A DNA stretch of 64,000 nt, taken from NCBI RefSeq assembly GCF_000224145.3, contig NC_020177.2:3365649-3429648 (forward strand). Reading direction: 5' to 3'. This DNA comes from Ciona intestinalis. Lineage: Eukaryota; Chordata; Ascidiacea; Phlebobranchia; Cionidae. Positions 41,001 to 52,600 of the stretch are shown here, in pieces; positions within the stretch are counted from its first letter, which is position 1, and each line of letters opens with the position of its first letter. The notes under the pieces were generated by a model. The model saw only the letters and a list, made by a program, of their open reading frames with translations, searched no databases and was not told the DNA's origin. Made by a program: the position numbers and the translations under genes.

Positions 41001-44000
41001 TCCTATAGCCCGGTTTTGATCCGACGGTTTAAAACCTTAAAGCGCTTTCTAGTCGGATTTCGACCTTCGAACAGATCTGTCGTTGTGGTAAATTCAATAC
41101 GGCTTTGATTTGCCGATTGTCGTTGTACATTTGGGCGTGTTGAGCATTCATGTCAGAGCGTGTCAGACAAATCCGTCACGTCATTCCTATGGTTAGCATC
41201 TCTCGTTAAAAAATCCGGATGGTGAAATCTATTTTTGCCACAAGTTTCCAAAGGGTTGGAATGAATGGAATTCAACTATAAGTTCCATCGGAGACACACA
41301 AAGTACATTGCGACATTATTTACCAACGTATGTATACGCCTATCACAATATTTCAACCGGAAAAAATAATACGCGTTTTTCGCGTGTAAAGGAATATAAA
41401 GTGTTCAAAAACGACCTAAATCGAGCTAGGACTTTTGAAATTTGATAATAATGGCGCTTATTTTAGAGTGATTTTAAAAGATTTAGCGAAATTCGTTTAT
41501 TTACGTTTGTCACGTTTGCTTTTTTCTCAGAGGAGAAAATCTCCTTCGCAATATGACGTCACTAGGCAGTTAAACATTCCCCGAATTCACTTTCATTGTT
41601 CGTTAGCAATTTTTTGAAAAACGAGTTTAATTACTTGACAGCCGTAACATCAAAGTCGATAAAGGACCGTCTGGACGACAACGCCTCGATGTTAAACAGT
41701 AAATCGCTCTACATATAGGCAGCACGGTTAGCCACATCTGTCTGACCTTATCTATACCGAAATATGCATTGTACACCTACTATTAATGGGTTTAAATGCC
41801 AAAACGGGTATTGTTATATTATTTAGTTTACCATATCGCGGTCCTTTTTATTTTAAGCCATAGTTCTATAAATAGCTACTTTGAAGCGGTTGTACCAATT
41901 TCTACGGATAATCGTTATGTACTCTAAACATATTATTTATCGGTTATATATGATGCTCAAAAGTATTTGAGCTATATAATCATCATATATATATATATAT
42001 ATAGTTCAATAATACCGGAAAAGGCTAAGAACACACGCAACATAGTCTGTACCTAAACTACGACACAGTATAGGCAAACACACCACAGAAGAATCAAAAT
42101 CCATTTCCATAATAACCTTCGTTTCTTCTACACGGGTGGCCCGGGCTTCGGTCCGGGTGGCGAAACGACTTTTCGAACATGCCGAAAAAACTCGTGAATC
42201 CTAGCAAGCGGGCTAGCTTTGCGGCGGCTTAATTTGCTGTCACAACATGGTGCATTAAGTTGGATAATGCTAGCACAAAGCCACACCAAACAAAACTACA
42301 CCACGCCGCCCAGATTTTATTTATATACATAGCAGCTTTATTTAAGAAACGTCGTTTACTTAAGTTTAGGAAACAGTTTAATACAATATCGTTACTTAAC
42401 CAACGTGTAACTTATTTCAAGGAAATTCATTATGTTCGCAAATTTTGTATCAGCTTAAATTACATATGTACTGTAACGAATCTTCGTTCAATTAACAAAC
42501 TTATTTAACAAAGTCCTCATTCAAATATAACCCATCATTAAACACACAATAATATGAACTAAGAGACACATTTAGACAGCATAACTACGGTAGAACTAAA
42601 ACAGTAACGTTAAACTACATAACTAACTGCTGCACAAGGAGTAGAACTAAAACACTGAACCGTAAACTCATAACTAACTCTTGCATAAGGAGTAGAACTA
42701 AAACACTTAAAAACGGCAAGCTACAGCACACGAGAAAATAACCAATTACAAGGAATGCGTTAACACGCGCGGCGCCGAAAACACGTTACTAATAATTAGG
42801 CAAGTACTAGAATAAAGGAATGCGAGAACAGAACTAGGGGTCAAAACAAAGAATCCAGCATAACAGAACACGGAATAAACAATACGATTATGCAAGCACG
42901 TTAATCGCCACAGTACTTTAACCAAAATACATTAAAAATCAAATGTTACCATTGTAAAACTCAACCCTTTCGTTTTTAGTAACAGTTGGACAAACTATGG
43001 TTTGGAGGAATATGTTGCGCGCTGCGCCTCTTACCGGCGGAATATTTACACAATATTTTACCTATTACAGACAGTCAAAAGCTTCATGAAACGGTTTTGT
43101 AAATGCCATGGAGCGACTGACACTTGCCCGCTACGAACGTGCTGGGATGCACTGGACTCGTTTCGACTTTCAGGCAACCAATTAAAGCGGAAATATGACG
43201 GTGCTTCGAGGGTGACTGTCAAACAGGGCTCTCGAAAAATGACTCTACATACGACAGTCAGCAGCCATAAGTCACCCACCAAGCGAGACTTGGTGTATTT
43301 GGAAGACTCACCAAACTACTGTGTGCGCAACGAGGCAACTGGTAAGGTATTTAGTATATGCGTGTTTCGTTTCAGCATACTTTTTTATTAGGTGTAATAT
43401 TTTAAACAGGTTGGGAGGGGATGGGACATTTTTTTCTAATATTTTCTTCTCCCATTTGGTAGTAAACAAAGAACATTCAAAGAATTATAAAACTGTAACC
43501 TCGCGGCTCCCAGCAGGCCGTTGTTAATGATTTGAAACACGATTAGGAAATTTGAATATTACGTGCTAATGGTGTCCCATCTTACCCCACAGTAGTATAT
43601 TGATTTTATATTTTTTCATAGGTTCTCTCGGCACCAGCGGTAGAGAGTGTAATTTAAGTTCAAAGGGGATTGACGGTTGCTCTCTTTTATGCTGTGGTAG
43701 AGGCCATGACACGTCAAGCGTAACAAGAACGAGAATAAACTGCGCATGCGTCTTCCATTGGTGCTGTGAGGTGCGCTGTACAAACTGTACCAACACTTAT
43801 GACATTTACACCTGCAAACCGGAGCCAATGCAAGAAGATCCGACGCAGCAAACTATAAGCTCGACGACTACAGACGTCTCGTCGGCGGCTCCGACCCGCA
43901 ACTCTGGGACGACTTTGAGTACTTCTACCAAAGGACGAAAGTCCGGAAGACGGAGGAACAAAAAGACTCGGAGAAGAAAGGGGCGGAGGAAGGGAAGAAG

Positions 44001-44265
44001 AGGACGGAAACAGAAGAACACGACGGGCCCTGTCAGGGCTAAAAGGAACATTCCTGAACACGAAGAAGACGACGTTGATATTGACGTGATGGACTTAAAT
44101 GAAGAAGTAGAAGATTTTAGATTAGATTTTGACGAAGATTCATTGGAAAAGTACCGGGGCGGTACGTGGGATAAAAATGAGTCGAGAGAATTGTACTGGT
44201 TTTCCAAATGGTGGGTGACTATGCAACGGTTTCTATATCACGACAGAAGCGCTGTGACCGGTTAA
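26061..44265 (+). CDS. WNT2: Wnt ligand, closest to Wnt2, with long basic/acidic C-terminal tail
   Basis: Secreted Cys-rich signalling protein. Exons: candidate 26061-26194, then 32091-32186, 32333-32469, 34299-34439, 34844-34983, 43071-43341, 43622-44265; phases agree, giving 520 residues. Wnt motifs: [77 protein letters not shown] and FHWCCEVRC. The link [22 protein letters not shown] and KYDGA favour Wnt2; Wnt5 is the main alternative. Position 232 is Thr in CHGATDTC, where other Wnts have the acylated Ser of CHGVSGSC. The Wnt domain ends at CK (371-372). A tail to 520 follows: Ser/Thr-rich linker, polybasic block (410-438), RAKR (445-448), acidic segment, then aromatic end. Exon 1 (45 residues with the shared codon, weak signal core GLLIALPIV) is uncertain; the other six exons are firm. 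Confidence 0.9.
26195..32090 (+). other. Wnt intron 1 (if candidate exon 1 is right) or upstream region
   Basis: 5.9 kb without a recognised exon or mobile element. GC and CpG appear higher than in the flanking gene regions. Scattered short open frames on both strands have no family motifs. Likely cis-regulatory DNA of the Wnt gene, by inference. Confidence 0.45.
33442..33635 (-). mobile_element. MITE copy in Wnt intron 3, well preserved
   Basis: TATAGTAGGGTTGGAAAGAC at the left, GGTGTCCCATCTACCCCACT then CTACTATAT at the right, with AACAATTAACAACGGTTTAT and GTTCTTTGTTTACTACCAAA inside. Flanking TATA suggests TA-type target sites. Confidence 0.85.
33998..34275. repeat. Imperfect tandem duplication before Wnt exon 4
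   Basis: Two diverged units of about 130 bases. Each has ACGCAAATTA, AATACTCGCTATC, then T-rich GTGTTTTTTGTTTTAATTTG or its near match, and ATTTGAAACTTA. The second unit ends about 25 bases before the splice acceptor of exon 4 and supplies its pyrimidine-rich tract. Confidence 0.65.
34604..34784 (-). mobile_element. MITE copy in Wnt intron 4
   Basis: Starts ATAGTAGGGTATAGGGGCTG and ends GGTGTCCCATCTTTCCTCAC. It lies 60 bases upstream of exon 5, close to the probable branch-point region. Confidence 0.8.
35277..35472 (-). mobile_element. MITE copy in Wnt intron 5
   Basis: CTGTAGTAGGGTGTGGGGAG at the left and AAAGGTGTCCCATTTTCCCC, then ACCCTACCATATA at the right, with TTAAAACAATTAACAATTGT in the interior. 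Confidence 0.85.
36823..37022 (-). mobile_element. MITE copy in Wnt intron 5
   Basis: TATAGTACTGCGGGAGAAAA at the left and GGTGTCCCCTCTTCCCCCAC at the right; interior CTCGTGTTTTAAACAATTAA and TTCTTTGTTTATTGCTAAAT. Last recognised MITE before a repeat-free stretch of over 6 kb. Confidence 0.85.
42590..42712. repeat. Tandem repeat, about 55-bp unit, 2.3 copies
   Basis: The phrase AGTAGAACTAAAACAC recurs (first as GGTAGAACTAAAACAG) with CATAACTAACT and GCACAAGGAG / GCATAAGGAG between. Units are diverged by several changes. Non-coding, inside Wnt intron 5. Confidence 0.7.
43409..43600 (+). mobile_element. MITE copy in Wnt intron 6
   Basis: GGTTGGGAGGGGATGGGACA to GTGTCCCATCTTACCCCACA, then GTAGTATAT; interior TTTGGTAGTAAACAAAGAAC. 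It fills most of the short last intron; exon 7 begins 22 bases after its end, so its tail is part of the splice-acceptor context. Confidence 0.85.
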
Positions 44266-44834
44266 AAACGCCCTAGCAGCTTCTGGTAAAATAGAAAGGG
44301 TTGCTTACTCTTACAGTTAGAAAGGTACAAGAGAAAAACGAACGAGGCGCTTGGAAATCGAACGCATGGGCTACGATGGAGAGCACGACTCATTTCAGGT
44401 GCTTGGATACAGTTCCCGTGAAATTAATGCCCCTTTGGCTTACATGTTCCAGTGGAGACAACTTTTTTGCTTTTTACTCGCTTGCTTTTTTAATAATTTA
44501 TTTACGAGCTAAATATTATTTCTTATACAGCTTGCGCTGAGCCTGGCTGCTGCTGCGCGAGCTAAACTACTTTTTACGATTTCTTTTCCTAATGCGAACG
44601 TCTCAAAAAATCTTTTAAAATTTTCTGTAAAAGTCATTTTTAAACAATCGTGTTTTTTTTACAGTGGCAAGTACACAATCATGTAATACGTTTCGAATTT
44701 AAAACTCTCTGTTATCACATATATATATATAAGTATGGAGCCGCTAAGTATTTTTATTTAAAAAGATTATGAAATGTTACGTGCGCATTTTCGAATCAAT
44801 ATACAAAAACCTAAAAACAATCGTTATAACATGG

Positions 44835-45060
44835 GGTGTTCTGTTTCATTATACATCGAGCCCAAATGAGTACAACTGACAATTAGAATAACCTATAAGT
44901 GACCACTGGGCAGGAGAAATTTCCGTTAAGTGTCTTGCCAGAAGACATATACGCCCTCAATGGTAGCAACGTTGGGTTTCGAACCCAAATCTTCTGGTCT
45001 ACAGTCGAGTGCCAAACTATTTTGCCAGAGAGGCAGCAACCCTATGCAGAGTTAATAAGA
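44835..45060 (-). mobile_element. Full-length tRNA-derived SINE
   Basis: On the minus strand it starts with a tRNA-like head: an A-box-like TGGCAAAATAGTTTGGCACT and a B-box GGGTTCGAAACCC. Then follow CTACCATTGAGGGCG, TTCTGGCAAGACACTTAACG, CTCCTGCCCAGTGGTCACTT, and the tail ATGAAACAGAACACCCCAT. The best example of the family in the window. Confidence 0.8.
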
Positions 45061-45569
45061 ACAACACGTTGTTTTCATATATTCCTTTAACACCAAACGC
45101 CTACTGCACACAAACGAACATTGCTTAAAACGAAAAAAAGTATACAAAAAATCGAAAACGGAACGATTCGGATTTTTAGTCATGATTTAAAAGGTTAAAA
45201 AATATTAAAATTCGGAATGGGATTTTTGGAGTGCAACTGTAAAGATAAAAACAGGTTTGGATGTTAGCAATGATATACAGGTATAATACACACGGACAAG
45301 ACACACGACTAACGGAGCAGGTTTGACAAGTTATTAGTTTAAAAAACGTAAAAAAATTAACTTTTGAAGAATGACTGAATTGTCGTCTAACGTAACAAGG
45401 TTTCTGACTTTTGCAGAGCAGATTTTTTTTAAGGTTATTTTGTGGAGCTTTGATTTCATTTTAGGATAGAAGAAAAATGGGTGGCTTTACAAAAAAACTT
45501 AAAAATTCCGCAAAGTTAGTACATTATGTGGAATTAGCGATTTTTAGATTGAAAATGTTTTATTACAGA

Positions 45570-45710
45570 AAGGTGGGGTAAGATGAATTTCTTTAGCACA
45601 TTTTATCTTAAGCAGATTTTTATTATTACAGTTATATATTTCTGAATATATTCTTCGTTTACTACCAAATGAGATGATAAAAAATGAACCATCTTACCCC
45701 AACCAAATAT
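45570..45710 (-). mobile_element. MITE copy, shortened
   Basis: AAGGTGGGGTAAGATGAATT at the left and GAACCATCTTACCCCAACCA at the right; the GTGTCCC part of both ends is changed and the interior is shortened. Confidence 0.65.
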
Positions 45711-45811
45711 ACAAAGTTTTTCGATATGGCACGAGTTAGTAAATTGAAGACAGATAATTTCAAGTTTTGGAATGACTGTGCAAAAAAAGCATTTGAAGAC
45801 TGCATGGTTAA

Positions 45812-46003
45812 GTATAGGGTGCTGTGGGGGAAGTAGGACACCATTATTACATAATATATAAATATCCTAATTGTATTTTAAACTATGGTCTATGGAAGTC
45901 ATGAAGATATGGTTAATAACTGTTTGAATTTTCTTTGATTACCACCACATGGGGCAAAAAAAACAGAATAAAATATGTCCCATCTTTCCCCACCCTAATA
46001 TAC
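45812..46003 (-). mobile_element. MITE copy
   Basis: GTATAGGGTGCTGTGGGGGA at the left and TATGTCCCATCTTTCCCCAC at the right; interior AACTATGGTCTATGGAAGTC and TTTCTTTGATTACCACCACA. Confidence 0.8.
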
Positions 46004-46695
46004 ATGTATATTATAGACTATATTTACAAAACGGGTATATAGGGTAAAATGCAGGGCCACTTGTGTTATTCGGACGGTATAATACAATCTCAAAGTGTTT
46101 GATAATGAAGCTTAATGTGTGCAAAGCTATCAGTAACTGCATGTAGATATTCGGAAAAAAAAGTAATTCGGATTTTTGCACCAGCGGAAAAAATTGCACT
46201 TTAGGATTATTGTAAAAACTGGTTGTGAATTGGATAGAATGTAGGAATGTATATGTGAACATTGAAGATTAGGTTTTTGAAGATTTTTAGTTAAAATAAG
46301 TAGTGGTGTAAGCAGTCAGTAAAAATTGATTGAAGAAATTGTATAGATTGGTAAAAAAATGGAGTAAATTGGATCTTTAAACCTATTTAACCCAGGGAGC
46401 ATTTATTTTTTGGATGTGGCATGAATTTTGCTTGATTTATACCAGCTAGGGGCAAGAGTGGTTGAAATTTACAGCAGAAAAATGAATTAAAATTTCGGAA
46501 AATGCCTATAGTACAGTAATGGGTGTATGTTCAGTGGGAATTTTTGGATATGTGTTTTGTCAGACAGTGGTTAGGAAATGTAGCTACAGTACTATATATA
46601 TGGTTACAAATTATAAAATGGGTTAAAAATGCTTGCACCGTGAAAAAACTTATTTTTTTTAAGTTTTGGGTCGAAAATGCATCAGGGGTCAACGG

Positions 46696-49600
46696 TCACA
46701 CACCAGTGGTTACGGGTTGAAGGGTCACGCTTTCGTAGTCGTTCATATTGGTCTGTAGATAAAAGTTTGTAACAAATTTGACTTTTTTTTGCATAAAAAC
46801 TTACCTTTCCAAAGAGTCTTGCTTTCTTTTTCTGGAAAACCACTTCGTCGCTTTGGTCATCAAAATCTGACTCACTGTCGGATAATGCGCAACTATCCGC
46901 TGTTGGTAATTCCCCATTCTTGCCACTTGCGTCCATTACTAAGCGGTGGTACTTATATTCTAACCTAGGAAAGGTACAAATATGCTGGAAACTTAATCTT
47001 AGTACTAAGTATGTATATACCACAGAATCGCAATTTTTGTATTTTTTTCCAAATTTGGGTATCTTTGGTATTACGTAAATGTTGCGGAAATTGTGAATAT
47101 TTAAAAACTTTAAAAAATATAAGATACTAGGTACTGGGTTAGAGCAATGTCCGATAAATGTTGTGTATACGCCTTTTAGTAGTGTCGAGAATCGAACCCG
47201 GTATCCTTTGATTACGATACAAATGTCGGACAAAGTAATTAACCTAAATATATATTGAATCTACAAGAAGTGTGATGGTATATTCCATTATTACATCAAA
47301 AATTTTCAAATTAAAAATTGACAGTCCAGGCCATAGTTTAATAAACACGCATTGTTAGAATAGACAATTAACAGTCACAGCCCTTCTACACAAAAATCTA
47401 AAAAAAATCCCTCACTTTTTGCTTTTCTTCCATAAACAACATACAGCAGTGCACATGAGAGTTAGAAGAGCAATTCCTGCTATAATTCCAATCTCCACGA
47501 AGAAGAGGATGTCCTGACAGTCTTCCACCTTGGATGCGGGAAGAGGAACCCCTCCTCTGCATCTGCGTGGGTAAGTCTTCCACAAAAATTTGGTGGTCTG
47601 CGAAAAATTATTAATTATATTAAATAAAAGAATAATACTACAAAAAAATCAATAATACTACAAAAAAATAATTTATTATCAGTAAAAAATCATAGTTGCG
47701 AAACCTGGTGTGGCAGGGTGGGCAGGCCTACCCTGGATTTCCTGCATTGTTATGTTCAGGAAATAACTGTATATATAATCCAATAAGTTCGAATTCTATA
47801 TATGTATCAATGTATGGTACTACACACATATTTGTACAGAAAAAGATAGGACTATATCTAAAAAAATACCTTTGTTTATTTAAGTTAAAATATTTAACTT
47901 ACAAGTTTTCCATGGGAGCACCCTCCTGCTACTTCCTCGTAATCATCCTCTACACAAAGAGGACACGCCAATGGAGTCCTCCATAAAAAGTAAAAATCAC
48001 ATCCATTGCAAGTACCATCAGGACATTGTCTGTGAATTTTTTTTTACTAAATTTTGCTGGAACTAACACAATTGTGCAAACTACACAAAAAAAACAAAAA
48101 AGAAACAGCTTTCGGTCACAAAAAAAACAGACAAATTCAGCAACAAAATATAAAAAAACGGCATAAGCTATATAAATAAGACAGCTGTGCTGTAACGACT
48201 CTAACGACTGCTGTTACCCGGCCACGTAAGAATAAAAAAGTGATTGAATTCCTGTTTTTATATTTTTTCTAATTTATTCATATAAAAGTAACTCGAAAGC
48301 TGGCATGAGGCGTATAACACAAAAGACCCATGTTATAACGACTGTCGTTATTCGGCCACAATAAAGCAAGTTTTATCCAATTAATGTAAAATTAACTCAC
48401 GGCTGCATATTCACGATTCCATTTTCATCAGCAATAGTTGGATCACATCTCATATGAATGTAACTATGACGACCATGAGGACACTCATTTGTGTGATCAT
48501 GAGCATCATTGTGACTGTAAATTGAAAAAAAAAATTTGGGGGGGAATTTTTCTACAAAAGTGCAAGTTTTTAGAAAACAGTGGCAGAAATCTAAAAAGTT
48601 TTTATATTTTTTAACCAGTAGTGCAACAAAATGTTTTAAATGTGAAAGTTGAAAAAAACAATAAAAAAGGTATAATGACTATTGTAAAAACTATTTCTGG
48701 CAACTGTTCTTAATTAAGGTCAGATACTTTTGTCTTACGATTTACTGATTTAGTAGTAAACAGAGAATATTTACTACATTAGAACTATATAAATGCTAGA
48801 ATTAAAGGAACGTTTCCTCACGACTCATTAAAAGCATTGTTAATTGTTAAAAACAACTAGGAAACATGGGGTATAATGTGATAACTGTATCCCATCTTAC
48901 CCCATAGTACTATATAGTGGGGTGGGGGAAGATAGGACAACGTTTTATCTTTTTTCCCGCCCCCTTTTGGTAGTAAACAAAGAACAGTCAAAGAATTATA
49001 AGACCTCATAGACCGTTGTTAATTGTTTAAAATATAATCAGGATATTTAGATCTTATGTGCTAAAAGTGTCCGGTCTTCCCCCACAGTAACATACTGTAT
49101 TATAGGAAAAGTAGATTAGTTAGACAAGCCTTACAGCATGTGGTAAACTACATCAGGTAAGTCTGTAGTCTCATCTTTTGGGAACGGTGGTTTAGTTTCA
49201 TTGACTTTCTGTGTTACTTCGGAAAGGGCAGTGGAAAATAACGTGGGCTGAGAATGAACAGTAACATGGTCTTCTGTGGAAATATGGTAACAGTTTAATA
49301 CAGCTATATATTTAATACTTCTATTCGAATCTTTGTGAGTGAGGACCTACTTGAATTTGAATGAATGCGTTATCCTTGTGAGGCCGGAAAAATGACAGTG
49401 GTTATAACACAGGTGTTCTGTTTCATACACGGTATGCCAGTTTAAGAATTACCACGTATGGAACTTTGTGGGTAATTGTTCTGTTTTTTAAAAAAACATT
49501 ATACGGCTGATAATTTAGAAAACCCATTAGTGACTACTGGGTTGAAGAAATTGTCGTCAAGTGTCTTGCCAAAGGACACAGATTCCCACAATGGTAGCAG

Positions 49601-52600
49601 AGAGGAGCCTTGAACCCACAACCTCAGAATTAGAGGTACGCAAACCACCAAAAACTTTATAAAAACAAATAAGCAGAAATAACTCACGTTGGTTGCCATA
49701 CATGATGACAGCAGTTGATCTACACACCATCCCCATTACACTGTCACTTGGTTTTTCACTTGAAAACTGGTTTGCTGCTGTTATATTATCAATGCATTCT
49801 GCAGAACCTACGCCCTGAGTAGAAAAAAATATTTCTTTTAAATTAAAATTTTTATTTAAAAAAAAAATTTAACTTTTTTATTTCTGTTTAAGAGTGTCTT
49901 GGTCACTAGTTTTACATTGGAGTAAAAAAAACAACACTTTTTTGAACTTTTATTTTGTCCCACCCCCCAAAAAAATCTTTAAACTATTTTAAAATTAAAT
50001 TATTAAATAGTAGGTTGGAGAAAGATGGGACACCTTTTCACCTTATTTGCTTGCCTTATTTGGTGGTAATCAAAGAACATTCAAAGATTATAAAACTTAT
50101 CCTGACAACACCCACAGACCGTTGTTAATTTTTTAAAACCCGATCAGAATATTTAAATATTGTATGCTAAAGGTGTCCCATCTTCCCCCACCCTACTACA
50201 CTATATATATGGGAAGTAATGTTTATTTTGAAAGTGTTTTAAATTTCCCTATCCAAATTGCATATGATAATTATCATTCAAATTGTAGAAGTTCAACACA
50301 TTCCCACACTGTAGAGCCAAACACAAGGGGCAAAAAGGTCCAATTAACGCAATTCAAACTACAGTAAACAAGGTTATTTATAGAAAATACTCAAGTAATT
50401 GGCAAAACGATTTGAACCTACACTTTCTTTAAATATGGCTATACAATTATTGGAGAAACATTGAACAAAATTTGGTCTACCAAATGTTGGCCCAATGTGC
50501 TAACAAATTTAGTCCAAAATCGCTCACAAAGGGCTACAAAATATGAGCCTTGAACCCGTAACCTCTAGTTTAAAGGCATGCGCGCTAAAAATTGTGGAAC
50601 GGGGCAAGACAAATAGCAAAACTTGAATTCGAATAGTAAAATTACCTGATTTCCACACAGACTGAAGTTATAAACATGGTTGTATTTTCGCCCCGAACTT
50701 GTGAAACTTGGAACAGTGACAGCAGTATAGGTTCTTGGGAGGCCAGTGAAGTTGTATTGACGGTTTGTCTGAAAATTTAATATTTTTCAATCTTTTATTT
50801 CATATTATTTTCTATCAATTTTAATTTTTTTAATTTATGCCATTTTCTATGAATTTTTAATTAAAAAAATAAGTAATATAAAAAAAGTTGTCATTTAAGA
50901 TATAGTAGGGTGGGGAAAGATATTAAAACCGGTCAATGAGAGTTGTGAGAATATAGCTCTATTACTATTGTTCATAGCTTAGTGGTAAGAGCACTTTTAA
51001 CCGAATAATACTCGGTTCAAAGCTCAATGCCGCTACCATCGATGAAATATGCGTATTTGATCAAGACACTTTGTAATAAAATTATCCTGATATAAAATTT
51101 GAAAATATGGACATGAGATATTGCATGAAATAAAACATATATATGTAATAAATTATAACTTATTGAGGTAATGTGATAACAACTTACAGTTGGAGAATTA
51201 AAATAGCAATCATTGGTGCAATATGTATGTTGCATATTTGTCTTTGTACCAACACCACAAGGCTCACAACCGGTTTTATCCAGTTTTAGCCTGTTGTTAC
51301 CACTACAGGCCACACACTGCTTTGTGGTTGGGTCTATGAAACTCCCTTTGGGGCAGGGAATGCATTTGTCGCCTAAAAGCAAAACTAAGTGTCAGGTATT
51401 GATTCATGGAGGAGGAAATGTCATTTACCTCCTGATTGTCCCACCGCACACTGTGTACAGCTGTCCGCTGAGCTACCGACAGTGTTTGTGACGTTGACAA
51501 GGAAAACACGAGCAGTGTCCGTTGGGTTCTGAGTGAAAAACATGGATAAATATAAAAGTGCATAAACACAGGTTTTCTAGTTAATTTTTTAATTAGGTGC
51601 ATGAAACATGTTTTCTTGGTCAGTTTTAAACAGGTGCACAAAACACAGATTTTTGGTCAGTTTTTATGATTTAATTATGCAAATGTTTACATCTAAACTA
51701 CTTTTTATGAAGTGTGTTAAAAATTAAAGACAGATATGGAAACATTAATAACACTACATACAGATACACAACCCTATATTTATAATACTGCATTACTTCT
51801 GCTACCATGCATAATGTAAACAAACTTTTTGCAGCTCACCTGGTATAAAAAAGGTGTATTTCCGACATTTTGTCTGCCATTTGGCAAGACTTCATCATGG
51901 AAATAATATACTTTATACTCACTTTTTTAGAAATACACTTGTTTTTTTATACCAGCTAAGCCGCAAAAATTTTGTTTACATTATGCCTGGTAGCGGAAGT
52001 AGCGCAATATTATGAATAAAATTAAAAAAAGAATATTCATATTTTTATAATATTTACCCCTTTGCTTTTTTGAAAGGCCCATGTAAATGAGACATCTTTC
52101 TCATTGCTGGTGATTGAATATGTATATGTTTGCTTGAGTTGTTCATTTCTCCAACTTTCGACAACATTTGTTCCAACATTTCGTATGTCCTGTCAATGCA
52201 TTGAGGAAATATACCGTGTTTAAGTTGTTTATCCTAACGTGGTGAAAAATTGGTTATAACATGGATGTTCTGTTTCCTACACCTTGTGTCCGCTGATGTG
52301 ACTGATAATTTGGACAACCTATTAGTAATATGACGACTGGGTAGGAGCAATTGCTTTGTGTCCGGATCAAGGACCTATAGGCCACAACGGTAGAAGCAAC
52401 GAGCTTTGAACCCACAACCTCTGGGTTAGAGGCAGGCGCGCTAACCACTATCACATGCTACCACATATAATAATGTAACAAAATAAGACTAAGCCAACCA
52501 GCAAAAGTACCTTCATAAAATAGAGCTGGCATTCTCCGTCACAGTCCAGTTGGAAAGCAAAAGTAATTCGACCAAACTCTTTTTCATTCAATTTCTCAAT

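Larger units (their letters stand above)
34984..43070 (+). other. Wnt intron 5, 8.1 kb
   Basis: Largest intron of the gene. MITEs lie at 35277-35472 and 36823-37022. From about 37.4 to 41.2 kb the DNA is GC- and CpG-richer and free of recognised repeats. A TA microsatellite lies near 41985-42003 and a 55-bp tandem repeat at 42590-42712. Open frames here lack family motifs and many overlap on opposite strands, so none is called a gene. Confidence 0.55.
44266..46695. other. Convergent 3' region of Wnt and ELAPOR
   Basis: Between two converging stop codons. Holds both 3' UTRs, a tRNA-derived SINE (44835-45060), and MITEs at 45570-45710 and 45812-46003. No other gene is seen. Confidence 0.55.

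Noticed and set aside
43806-44207. Minus-strand frame of 133 codons opposite the Wnt tail
   Set aside because: It is the mirror of the repetitive basic and acidic codons of the plus-strand exon and has no independent support.
44835-45060. Plus-strand open frame of 63 codons at 44899
   Set aside because: It lies inside a tRNA-derived SINE and reads SINE landmarks.
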